Shown here piece after piece: positions 34,093 to 46,020 of a DNA stretch of 64,000 bases (the stretch's first letter is position 1; every line of letters begins with the position of its first letter). Below the pieces are notes generated by a model that saw nothing but the letters and a program-made list of their open reading frames with translations, ran no database searches and was not told the origin of the DNA. The translations under genes were made by a program, and so were the position numbers. Where the stretch lies: assembly GCA_023935145.1 (NCBI GenBank), contig CM043705.1, forward strand, positions 88,136,084 through 88,200,083, written 5' to 3'. Source of the DNA: Bretschneidera sinensis (lineage: Eukaryota; Streptophyta; Magnoliopsida; Brassicales; Akaniaceae).

Positions 34093-35755
34093 AGCCGTGA
34101 CTACGTGTCACTTTGTTAGTAAGTTGGATAAATTTTTATATGCACCGAGTAAAACATATTTTTTTTGTATTAAGTAAAAATTTTATTAATAATTTTTGTA
34201 TAACCATTATTTATATTATTGGTGAAGTTGATTAATAATTACATATGAAGTTTTTATTTAGTATAAAAATAGTTTTTGGTACCAAATCTAATTTTAAAAA
34301 AAAAATTAGTAGGTGATTGACTATAACTACTTTTTTTTTAAAAAAAAAATTATAATTGAATTAGAATTAAACAAAAATACTTAGAAATTGAACCAAACCG
34401 AAATTTCGGTGGATCAAATATTGATTTGGATTTTTTTTATTAAAGATTTGGAATTCTTATATATTTTAGTTATTGATTTTATTACTATTATTGATTTTTC
34501 AAAACATTAGTTTATCTAGTCGAAATGATATACCTTAAAAATATAAATTCATGTAACATAAATATTACTACATACTTTCATTTAAAAAAAAACTATCTTA
34601 CTAAAACTTGATCATCTTTTATTATTTCATTTAAAAGTTTATAATTTAAAACTTTATTTATGTATGAATTTTTTAATATAAATTGTATATATGTCTTGAA
34701 AAACTCTAATATGAATTTTCAAAAACCGATTGAATAACTTAAAAAAAAAAAGTTTTAATCCAACCTACACAATTTGAAAGAGCCATTGGTTTCTTTTCAT
34801 AGGATAAAATTTGTCAAACATGATGTTTTGTATGGGCTATGAGATTCTAAATTCTGTTCAAGTGTGATTTTATTAACAAAATTTGTTGAATGGGTAATAT
34901 TTTCGGTTTGGTTTTAATTAATCAATATTAACTATAAAATAGTTGGTTAATCAAAATATGGTCAACTGGATGATATGGTTTGATTAAGATGATTTGGTTT
35001 TAGTAAATCAAAAGTTTTGGTTTGAGTATGATTTTTTTTGTTTGGTTTGTTAACTGAATCATTGTCTATCCCAAACTTGAAATTAAAACCTTTCATTTAA
35101 AAGAAATATGTGATTATCAGTTTGGTTAACTTTTTCTTTTGACTAAATCGTTTTTGTTAACAAATTTTATAAAATCATTTTTATTTGATTTGAATGCATT
35201 TAATGTCAAGTTACTTCGATCAATCCTTTATCTCATTAATTATTATTATCTCAAAATAAATTATTTAAATGTTTTGGAGCTTATTCATTAAATCAATAAT
35301 TATTTGATTAGATTGATCAATGAAGGAGAATCTGTTAAAAAATAGATGTGGAAATTAAAATTTGGATCCGTTATCCGCACTTGCTAAAATATAAGTATAT
35401 AATATTGAATCTAAATTTGGATTTTATAAATAAACTTCACACTTAAAAAAAATTAAATAAAAAATAACCATCTCAAAACTTTGATAAAACAAAAAAAAAA
35501 CACGTTACACAATCATAAATTTTTTTTTTTTTTTTTCTGAAATTCCTCTGTACTGCTAATGGATTTTCAAAAAAAAAAAAACTATCAATATGATTCTTGG
35601 GAAAAAATGTACGAACTTGCTGTTCCCCCATCATGGACCTCTATAATTTCTAAAAATGTACGAACTTGCTTGTGAAATTGCATCAGTCAGGTTGGCCCCC
35701 GTTGGTTAACGGGTTTTACCCGTTTAATAGAACTTAAAGCTGTTTCATTTTTTAG
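34093..35755. other. AT-rich intergenic
   Basis: No gene, tRNA or clear repeat seen. There is a short direct repeat around ATGTACGAACTTGCT (about 35608 and 35656). Confidence 0.4.
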
Positions 35756-37402
35756 TTTATAGGGCTCTCTTCTCCTGTCTTCCTCTTCTCTCCCTCTCAC
35801 GAATGATGATGATCTCGTCTTGTCATTAAAGGATCAACCACTTTGTACCATTGTTGATCACTAGCACAGCCGCTAGAGTTACCTGACCAGAGAACACCGT
35901 TTTAAAAAAATCAGGTACGCTCATTTATTTCTTCTTTTTTTCTTTTTCTACATTAATTTCTTTCATGCTACTTCGATGAAAATCTCTTTGAAGTGCTTGC
36001 TGTGTATTTTAGTTGCTATGGGTTACTCTAAATATGTATTTAAAACTCCTGGATTCAACTTGATGCACTCTATTTGATTGATAAAATGTCTAAGAACTTA
36101 GCTTTGCTGGTTAGAATGCGGGAAAGTATGACTGGATTTCTAGTCAAGGTTTGGATAAATTACTTCAGACATACAATCTAGTTTCTTGGGTGTTAACACA
36201 AGCACTGGGTGTGCATTTGTTTTAGAGAGAAAAGCGGAGCTTAATGCTATTACATAGATTTTCCCGTTTCATGCACTAGCATACAGCACAAATGAAGGCC
36301 AACTTTTATTGAGCTTCGGTGACATTAGGCAATTTAATTCACGTATGATGGTATTTCGCCAATTTCATTACTTTATAAACTCTTATTGTAGTACACACAA
36401 GGATCTCATATATGAAATTCTAATTTTAAAGATCAGCTACCATATTCATAATTCTATACAATTCTGATTTTATTTCTTTTTTTGTCCAGTGATATGTTAT
36501 TTTGTTTTCTTCTGTATTTTGGTAGGTTTGAATATGGATTTTTGTAATAAGAAATAGATCAATGTAATTTCTGTTCCTATTACTCTCTGTAATAAAAAAT
36601 GAATGTGTTTGAATAAGTTGTAGCTACTAGATTGTAGCTATACAATGATTCCTCTCTGGTCTCATATGCATGTTTGATTCAAATATGGAAATATGAATCT
36701 GGGTGATAATGTCCAATTTATCTTTCATGCTCTTTATGATTAAGGAAGCTAATCATGATCCTGAAATAACCTTAGGTTCTGGTAATAAGAAGAAAAAAAA
36801 CAATACTATCTTTTATATACCATGCTTAGCTTACTTTAAAACATGTTTAATGTGTGAACCGGTTTCTGTTTAGTGCTCTAGTTATTTTTTGCGAATAAAA
36901 GATTCTGTTTTGTTTTTTTTAAACGTAAGTTACTGGATTTTAATGTTCTTGAGCGCAGGTTCTGTTGATTGTTGGTTTTGGATTAAAAAATATGCTGATT
37001 GCTTATTCTGATTAATGTATTTAGCTGACTCTTGATTCTGACTTGGTTACTTGGTTAAAGATTTAATTCCTTGTATAAGGGTTTGAAATGTGTTTCTTGG
37101 TTTGATTTCTACTTTGATTTTTGTGATTTGAGTATTGGTTAAATGCTGACTCTCTGTGATTCTGACTTGGTTACTTGGTTAAAGATACAGGTTGATTAAT
37201 TCCTTGTTATAAGGGTTTGAAATGTGTTTCTCGGTTTGATTTCTACTTTGATTTTTGTGATTTGAGTATTGGTTAAACCCTGACTCTCTGTGATTTTCTT
37301 ACATGTGGATTGTACATCAGAATGCTATAGAACACCCAAAGATCCAAACCTGATAATACCCTCTCCAGAGACCACTTTCACTTATCCTAAAAACCTCTAT
37401 CA
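35756..37402 (+). other. Probable 5' UTR exon and leader intron of the PPR gene
   Basis: CT-rich leader sequence (35760-35915) ends in AAATCAG/GTACGC, a good donor. TGTACATCAG at 37311-37320 is a good acceptor about 80 bases before the ATG. This suggests a roughly 1.4-kb intron in the 5' UTR. It is inferred from splice signals only. Confidence 0.4.
37034..37281. repeat. 124-bp tandem duplication in the PPR leader
   Basis: Copies start at 37034 and 37158 (GATTCTGACTTGGTTACTTG). They are nearly identical apart from a small insertion of about 6-8 bases. Confidence 0.85.
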
Positions 37403-39632
37403 ATGGCTTGTATTTCCATCTCTAAACCATACCAATTGAAACCTAGGGTTTATGCCACCATCCACGAAATTTCAAGCCCATATTCCCTCAGTCTTACACA
37501 TTTCTTTAGCTCAACTGAGCAACCAATCTCCTCCAATTATCAAACCCTAGCCTCAACCCCAAACCCGAATGCAAACCCAAATGCGGCTCAAGCAGAGGAG
37601 ATGCAAAACCAGAGAACTCCAAGAGGTAAGCGTCAAAACCCAGAAAAATTAGAGGATATCATCTGTAGAATGATCGCGAGCCAGGCTTTGACGACCCATT
37701 TACAGAACTCAGTATGGGCTCTTGTGCCCGAATTTGATCACTCCTTAGTCTATAATGTACTGCACGGTGCTCAAACCTCGGAGCAGGCGCTCCAGTTCTT
37801 TCGGTGGACTGAGTGGCCCGGGTTAATCCGCCACGATAAGGATACCCATATTAAAATAAGTGAAATTCTGGGTCGAGCTTCGAAGCTCAACCATGCCCGA
37901 TGTATACTCTTGGATATGCCCAAGAAGGGTGTTGAATGGGATGAGAATTTGTTTGTTGTATTGATTGATAGTTATGGTAAAGCCGGGATTGTTCAAGAGG
38001 CTGTCAAAATTTTCCAATTAATGAAGGATTTAGGTGTGGGAAGGACTATTAAGTCTTACGATATTTTGTTTAAGGTGATTTTGAGGCGAGGTCGATATAT
38101 GATGGCCAAAAGGTATTTCAATGCTATGTTGAATGAAGGAATAGAGCCGACTTGTCATACAATAATATCATGCTTTGGGGTTTCTTTGTCTTTGAGGCTT
38201 GAGACTGCAACAAGGTTTTATGATAATATGAAGAATAGAGGGATTTTGCCTGATGTTGTCACATATAACGCTATGATTAACAGGCATTATCGGTTTAAGA
38301 AGATGGAGGAAACAGAGAAGTTGTTTCTGGAAATGAAGGGGAAAATATAGCACCTACAGTAATAAGTTATACCACCATGATAAAAGGATATGTGGCAGTG
38401 GAACGAGTTGATGATGGGTTGAGAATGTTTGAGGAGATGAAATCGTTTGGCATTAAGCCAAATGCTACCACATATTCAACGTTGCCTGGTCTGTGTGATG
38501 TGGGGAAAATGCCTGAGGCTCAAAAGATCTTGAACGAGATGGTAGAAAGATATATCACTCCACAGGATAATTCAATCTTTGTAAGGCTGTTAACTTGTCA
38601 GTGCAAGTCCAGGGATTTGGATGCAGCTGCTGATGTGCTCAAGGCAATGATTAGGTTGAGCATTCCAACAGAAGCTGGACATTACGGTGTCTTGATTGAA
38701 AACTTCTGCAAAGCTAAGGTGTATGATCGAGCGATTAAGTTGTTGGATAAGCTTATTGAGAAGGAAATCATCTTGAGGCCACAGAGTACTTTGGAGATTG
38801 AGTTTTTGTGCCGCCATGGACAAACAGGAAAAGCAGAAGTCTTCTTCGGGCAATTGATGAAAAAAGGTGTTCAGGATCAAACTGCCTATAATAATTTGAT
38901 GTGTGGGCACTCAAAAGAAGGGAATCCTGATTCTGCCTATGATGTTCTAAAGGTCATGGCTAGAAGAGGGGTGCCTAGAGATTCAGATGCTTACAGGTTG
39001 CTCATCAAGAGCTACCTTAGCAAAGGTGAGCCAGCAGATCCCAAAACAGTGTTGGACAGTATGCTTGAAGATGGGCATCTTCCAGATTCATCAGTGTTTA
39101 GGTCGGTGATGGAGAGTTTGTTTGAAGATGGGAGGGTTCAAACTGCAAGCCGAGTTATGAAGAGCATGATAGAGAAGGGTGTGAAAGAGAATATGGATTT
39201 GGTTGCTAAGATCTTGGAAGCTCTCCTCATGAGAGGTCATGTTGAGGAAGCGCTAGGACTTATTGAGCTATTGATGCATAGTGGATGCACACCAGATTTT
39301 GATAGTCTTCTTTCTGTCCTTAGTGAGAAAGGGAAGACTATTGCTGCTCTCAAGTTGCTGGATTTTGGTTTGGAGAGAGACTGTAACATAGATTTTTCAA
39401 GCTATGATAAGGTGTTGGATGCTCTTTTAGCTGCTGGAAAGACCCTTAATGCGCATTCAGTGTTGTGTAAGATGGAGGGGTCACTGATTGGAAAAGCTGC
39501 GAAGATTTGATCAAGTGCCTTAATCAGGAGGGAAACACAAAGCAAGCAGACATTTTCTCTAGAATGATGCAGGGAGGAGAGATTGCCCATGGGAGCAAGA
39601 AAGGGAAGAAACAAACCCCTATTGCAGGCTAA
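37403..39632 (+). CDS. PPR protein, At2g37230-like, frame interrupted
   Basis: P-class pentatricopeptide repeat protein of about 740 residues; Arabidopsis At2g37230 is of similar length. The N-terminus (MACISISKPYQLKPRV, rich in Ser/Thr, poor in acids) suits a mitochondrial presequence. From about residue 85, NPEKLEDIICRMIA, SLVYNVLHGA and CILLDMPKKGVEWDENLF mark this orthologue group; 35-residue repeats follow. PPR proteins bind organelle RNA one base per repeat. The frame is lost at 38350 (TAG; the downstream frame continues at APTVISYTTMIKGY) and again near 39480 (the next frame carries LIKCLNQEGN to TAA at 39632). Both are single-base losses in short A or G runs. A third patch at about 38159-38200 is out of frame but compensated. 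There is no intron within the coding part. Confidence 0.82.
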
Positions 39633-42499
39633 TTTTTCTGTTAGTTTTATGGTGGAGAATTGATGCCTGAATTTTGTTTTGAGAATGACAGTCACAAGTT
39701 TCATTTTTACCAGAATAAGCTACAGAAAATGCTATATTATCTCTTCTGTTCTTTATTTTTGAATCCAGGGGTGTAACATCTTAGGGCATAGGGCCATAGG
39801 CCATGCATTTTCTTTTATCTTTTGATCAGGAGAGATGAGACGATTTGACCAGGAAGAGTTTCCTTAAGAGATCGTAGTTCAAGCAATGGGCATAGTAGCT
39901 CATTGCCTATTTAGCCTTTTGTTTGAACTTGAAGTTTAGCTCTGAGGCCTCAATTGTGTGGCCATTGCTTCTATAATGATTGTCATTTATTTTGGGTAAA
40001 TGATAACACGTCCTTTGGTTGAAAGTCAATGGATTGTTTTGTTGAAATTTTGTTGCAGTATCGGAAATAATTTGAGTGACTGTAGTTTGATGCTTGAAGA
40101 GTAGCTTATATAATACCGTATGTTTTTTTTTTAAATAAGAAATATTTCATACTAGGAACAAAAACATGCAAAATAAGGCATAAATATACAAAATAAAACC
40201 TTGAAGCTGATTGATGTTCATACTAATTTCTCAAACCTCATTTTGTAACAACAAAGCTTTTCTGTAGCCATCGAATGAGCAGTTGACTTTGAAGCTATGT
40301 GGACTGAGGATGAGAAGTGAAACTCCTAAAGGTTGAGTTGTTGGGAACCTATGATCCTTATGTTAAACTCAGTGAAAGTTATGAGAGGCTTCTGGAAACT
40401 TCTATTAAGATAAGGAATCTTCTTAATCATTTAGTGGAATGATGACTTTAAGCTTACAGGGAAGGACACTTGATCTCAAGTACTTCAGTTACATGTCTCT
40501 GACTGGGAAAAGGTCCTAACATTTTGTCCTCTACTCCAAATGAGACTAAACAATTCACAGTTTATTTGGTTAAGAATTCAAATCCAAATGATCCCTAAAC
40601 GAGAAGTTGAGAGGACAACTTGTGGTGGAGACGACTTTTGTAAGCAAGAAACCAGTAAAAACCGTTTATAGTATTAAACGGTTTTTGAAACGGTCTATAT
40701 TAATAAAGTAACGAAAATATAAATAATAATGTTTGTAAAATAGCACTTAAAACAGGTTTCTAACAAAAATCAATTTCTTAAAACCAAAAGAAAACCAAGG
40801 TGATTTTTTCTTTCACCATATTATGAATGGTCCACACTGAGTTCCTAACCTTAATCGGTATGAGGTATGAAGTGTAATCTTATGTGAAACAAATATAGTT
40901 TTGTTTTCTTTCAAGATTTGGAATTTTTATGTCAAAGATTAGGTGTGATTTGTGAACTTTACTCGCTAATAATGGATTTCATACCACATATTACCTTGTT
41001 GAATAATTTAACTTACAATAATACTTTTAATTAAATTATATTTTAAAAAATATTTAATTTTAATTAAAGATATTATTGTAAATCAAACAAAAAAAAATCA
41101 ATAACAATCTTTAGAGTACCAATAACACCACTCAGTTAAGTTTAAACTATGGAAGAGAAAGAAAAGAGAGGAATATAGGATAAAATGCAGTGTTTACCCT
41201 CTTTTGTTTGGACATCTTTTAAAACGACCGGAGAAAATTTGGAAGGGTATGCTTACCCTTCGAATCTCTTGGAATAGCAATTTCCTAGTAAAATAAGGAA
41301 GGAGATGATACTCTATTCTCTTTTATACAAAACATCCAAACAACTGAAAAGATAGTCATTCAAATCCTATTCTCTTTTACAACTGTACCCTCTTCTTTTG
41401 CCTCCTTCCATCATCCAAATATAGTGTAAAACTTCTATTTTCCTAGCCTCATATGCAAGTGATCTTTAACCTTAGAACCATGTCATAATCCATAGATAAA
41501 CTTTGCATTCTACTGAAAGAAAAACAGTACAATTACAATAGTAGCTCGAGCCGAGCATAAAAATTCAGACTTGAGTTTTATTTGTACTTATTTTTTCGAG
41601 CTCAAACTCAATTTGGTTCATTTTCGAGCTCATACGAGTCTGAGCACGAGCACAGACTTTCGAGCTTGAATATATAAATTTCAATATTTTGAACCTAAAT
41701 GAAAGTATCTGTTTATTAATTTTAAAAATATTTATGAAATATATTTAAGTCAAGCTTGCAAGATGATGAGCCAAATAACTGTCAAGTCAAGCTTGGTTCA
41801 TTGTATTAAACGAGCTTAAGCTCGACTTAAAAGCTTATAGAGCCGAATAGCTAAGCTTCGAATAGCTCGACTTGTGGCCAGTTATTATAATATTTATATG
41901 GCACTCTGGAACATTGAAGAAATACTACTCAATGGGAGAAATAAGATTCGGTGTATACGTTTTAAGATATTTTTCTTCCACTTTGGCTAAAAGACAAAAA
42001 AAAAAAAAAAAAAAAAAAAGGCGCCAAAACCACCACATAGCAGCAGCTAAACGGTATTCAAGAAGAAAATTATAATCCTCACAATGTAGTTGCATTTCCT
42101 TTCCATCACAAGGTAAATTTCGAATACAAGCAGTCCACTTTGCAGTGGTTAACATTTCAGAAGGCTAAAACTGAATGAACTAACATATATACACAACCAT
42201 AAATGCTGATTTAAGTTTTTAAGTAAAGCTATGTTGTTTAACTACGCCATGAAAGCTCGGAAACATGCATAAAAATCCCATCAAAAAGACTTTACTTAAA
42301 ATTATGGAATGGGATTTGACACAAAAAAAGACAAATCAAGGGAAAGCAGCTGCTATTCGTATAGGCGATTAAACGAGTTACAAAAACAAATAATTTTCCC
42401 ATAGTAGTTTGAACTAAGCATCATAAGCAAAAGTGATCCTCAATAATATGATTTACAACTTGCATATGCCTCTTAATACTAGAGACAGTGTTTTTATGA
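39633..42499. other. PPR 3' flank and intergenic repeats
   Basis: No gene supported. Bases 41540-41880 are rich in GAGCTCGA/AAGCTTG motifs in both orientations, a composition seen in dispersed plant repeats. An A run lies at 41997-42019. Confidence 0.45.
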
Positions 42500-42690
42500 A
42501 ATCAAAAAGACAACTCTCATTACAAAAAAAAATCTCCAATAGCCAAAAAACAAGGGTATTAAGCCAAAAATCTTCAAGATCAACAACCGACCTTTCAACC
42601 CCATCAATAACTCTCTTATTTCTCTCCAACCAACCATCCACCAAATAAAAATTGGGATTATGGCAACAACATAAGGAAATCATTAATTTC
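42500..42690 (-). pseudogene. LINE 3'-end fragment
   Basis: On the minus strand the frame reads WLERNKRVIDGVERSVVDLE and then NTLVFWLLE. This resembles the IWxERNxRxFEGVERS block near the C-terminus of plant LINE reverse transcriptases. No other element part is attached. Confidence 0.5.
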
Positions 42691-42699
42691 ATACTTAAG

Positions 42700-45100
42700 G
42701 TTATCAAATGCTTATGACCCTTTGCACTGCTGTTCATTCTACTTTCATCCTACGTTTTTTGAAAAGCCAATCCAAAACATTCATCAGTATATTTAGTAAC
42801 ATCAAAGTAGGTTACACTTACAACATTCTAACATGACACAATCTAGCATGTCTCGCCGACAGAACCACCGAAGGCTGGCGACCCTCGGTGCTAATAGCTT
42901 ACTCCCAAGTGATTTGGTTGGGAGATCATGGATTCAGACTCTATTGGCTATAATTGAGATGCTAGACTCATCCCCATTAATCTTTTCCCACTGACTCCTA
43001 ACAACTATACCCTCGTTTGGGCTATGATATATGGCTCAAGCTTGACTTGAGGGAGCGCTTATGGACTCTCACATCATCTAAAATGCTCTTTCCCAGATCC
43101 ACAATGGAATAGGGCGTTTTAATAATAACATCCAAGTAGCGACCGTCACAGTCTGGTCGCCGGAGACCTTATTTTTCCTAGGCCAAAAAGAAAAAGTCTC
43201 GCTGATAGGCTAGATCAAAAGAATAACCTAAATTGGTAAAGTGAATCTAGAAACTGCCACTAATAGAAGCATAAAATCCTTTTTATGATAAGAATATATG
43301 CATCAAATCAGCGCTAACCAATAACTCAACTATCCAAAATGGAGGAAATTTACTCCTTGATGTCCTTGTAGACCATTTTACAGGATTTGGCTGGATACCT
43401 GAAGACAAGGCCGACATTTTTTACAAGCCCCTTTTATATTTTATCACTTAACAATTTGTTTTAATACAACATCCTAGCAAGTAGCCATATTTCAAACCAA
43501 AGTTTAGTCAGGTTTCAACAAATATTTCTTTCCTAATAAACTATATATCAAACTTCCGGGAATTTCTACATGGTCAAACCACCAGTATAAAAGTTTTTCA
43601 AAAATCAAACTATTGAGAAATCCTTACATGCACAATCTGAATCAAATCCCAAAAGTGAACGTTCATATATCCTCATGAGTCATGACTATCATACATACTC
43701 AAGAAATTTTTTGAGCTAAGCATAACAAACAAAGAGAGTTCAAGCACCATTAATTTTTTCTTCGGTAAATAAAACAACATCAATTGATTCATTAAATACT
43801 CAAGGAAGTAAATCAACGAGGATCATAAAATAAGAATGCATAAACGGCAAAGAGGCCAAAACCAGGAGTGACTCAGTGGAGTGGTAGGGAAAACTATATT
43901 TTCCGAAGTACCAATTGTGAAACACAATGGCATTTATGGCATTGAGTTTTACAGGGAAAAAAGGATAGCAAAGGCAGGAGAAAAAAATGAAAAACTAAAC
44001 CAGCAATGGACATAAAAATAAGGTTCCATCTTATTACTGACAGAACGAGGGTAGTGGAGCCTAACAATTTTCTTAGTATTTAGAATCATAATCCCAGAGA
44101 TCTAAGAAGCTCCATCTCCAAAAGTGTTTTGCATTTATAACCCAGAAGCTTTGTAAAGCAACAACTTCATGCAAATATCTAACAGGTGCATACATCTTTA
44201 GTTGTAATGTCAAAGAAATCAGCTTTAGTATAGTTGCGGTTCATGGAAAAGTGCTAAATCAGTATTATATTTACTTTTAAGAGAGAAAAAATGGCATAGG
44301 CTGGTTCATGATCTATCCATAAAAAAAGAAAAAAAATCCACTCATATTCTGACCTAGATTAGAAAAGTAAAACACCTAAAATAAGTGGAATGAATCTTTA
44401 CTTTGGACAACATTTTGGGGAACCTAATCTGCCATGCTGCTAGTGTTTACTTGGAGCAATCAGCTGATACAACATTTCATAAAGATTTACCTAAATGATT
44501 GATTTAGTGATGTTAAACGGTAGAAGATTCAAGATCAAAAGTAAAAGAAAAGAAGCAAACAACTTCCAATCACAGGGAAGCAGCAGTCCCAATCACAAGG
44601 AAGCAAAGGAATCAATTTTCAATTCAATGTTTATTCATCAAAAACTAACCAAAATAACATGTGGATGTCCAATATATAGGCATCTTAGACATCCTAGTCC
44701 TACCAAATAAGGAAACTAAATAAAACCTATATATCTCATTTCAAAATTGAGTCCATCAAAACCTTCATAATATTATCAAAATTGCACGATTATCCCTTAC
44801 AGTTAAAATAACTCATAATAACTCAATTTAAAATCCCTAAATCTAATCTTTCCATTCTTCTGTCATCACTCAGTCAAGCTAAAACTTGCAAAAACCTACG
44901 AATCAGAGAGAAAAAGACAAAGAAAACATATATCTATAGATCACAGCAAATAATCCATTTGCAAATTCAACGTCAATATAATCTCATATTGAAATCTAAA
45001 ATTCCCTTAAAAATAAATGAACAGGCTTCCTGCAACAAATAGCATTGAATAACTCTGCTTCGTTAACTGTATATGCAATTAAGCAAATATAAACTTCAAA
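42700..45100. other. Intergenic
   Basis: No coding gene recognised on either strand. Around 42840-43200 the base composition is richer in GC (CGCCGACAGAACCACCG, GGTCGCCGGAGACC), suggesting an old repeat, but I cannot name it. Confidence 0.35.
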
Positions 45101-45104
45101 AAAT

Positions 45105-45275
45105 AAGGATCATGATCCTCTCCATTTGAAAGTTGAAATGGAGTCAAGTTTATGTTGAGATTGAATGGTACATCATTAAATAGAGATTATTCAAATTCAA
45201 ATTTGTTCATGTGTCATTTAATCTCTTCTTACTTCCATTTCAATTCTTATTAAATGGAGAGGATCGTGGTCCAAA
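45105..45275. mobile_element. Foldback (MITE-like) element
   Basis: GGATCATGATCCTCTCCATT at the left is answered by AATGGAGAGGATCGTGGTCC at the right. Arms of about 70 bases pair with few mismatches. There is no coding capacity. Half an arm of the same family appears at about 8275-8340. Confidence 0.65.
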
Positions 45276-45489
45276 AATTAATAAAGCCAAAGGCAAATGA
45301 TAATAACAAGAACCAATCAGATTTTCTAATGATCAAGGATTTCCAAAAATGAAGTACATTACGTGGTCAATTTCATTAAACTGATTCGTTAGAATTTAGG
45401 CATGATATACTGATTCACCACATAAATGTGGAGTTATAAGTCATACATTACAACCTAGAAGAGAAACAAGATGCAAACATCAAGAGATA

Positions 45490-46020
45490 CTAAGCGTAGA
45501 GAGGACGCCTGTACTCGTCAAAGTACTGATCACGATCCACAAAAACGATGGCATAGAGGGCGTAGATTATACCAGGAACGTAACCTAGAAGAGTCAAAAG
45601 CAAGCAAATGCAAAACTCGACCTGCAAAATGAGAAGGAATTCAGTTTCCAGTCCTTGTTTCGTCACCGAGAAAACGCATCACATCAAGAGAAATCAAAAT
45701 CAGTCAAATCTCAATTTATCCATCGATGTGAAGCTGAACTATATAAGCAATGATAACGACTGGTAAACAGCTTGGAATCTCTTTTAACTTTTCCCGTGTT
45801 TTCCGGCAATAATAAAATAAGCTCTGTTTGGTTGCTGAAAAAATAAAATAACAAACGAGAAATGGAAATCTAAACAGATAATTGAATGATTTGAAAAGAA
45901 AGAAAAAAAAACTGACAGAAAGAGACGTACACTGCAACAGCCATGCCTGAAACAAACCCCCACAGGAGGGAGCAAAATCGCGATTAGGATTTCGCAAAAG
46001 ATTTCACAGCGATTTGCCAT
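45490..46020 (-). CDS. RCI2/LTI6 small hydrophobic protein (PMP3 family), two exons
   Basis: Exon 1 is 45931-46020 (30 codons) and exon 2 is 45490-45621. The intron begins GTACGT and ends TTTTGCAG and splits the frame between codons. The 73-residue product starts MANRCEIFCEILIAILLPPV and runs through CFRHGCCS to VEFCICLLLTLLGYVPGIIY, two membrane helices with the PPVGV and GYVPGIIYA signatures of PMP3/UPF0057. Such proteolipids sit in the plasma membrane and help ion and cold/salt tolerance. The charged tail after the second helix (DRDQYFDEYRRPLYA) puts it in the longer plant subgroup with a C-terminal extension. Neither exon is long enough to stand out as an ORF. Confidence 0.93.

Noticed and set aside
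41540..41880. Possible gene in the GAGCTCGA-rich stretch
   Set aside because: No sustained frame on either strand; the motif composition fits a dispersed repeat.
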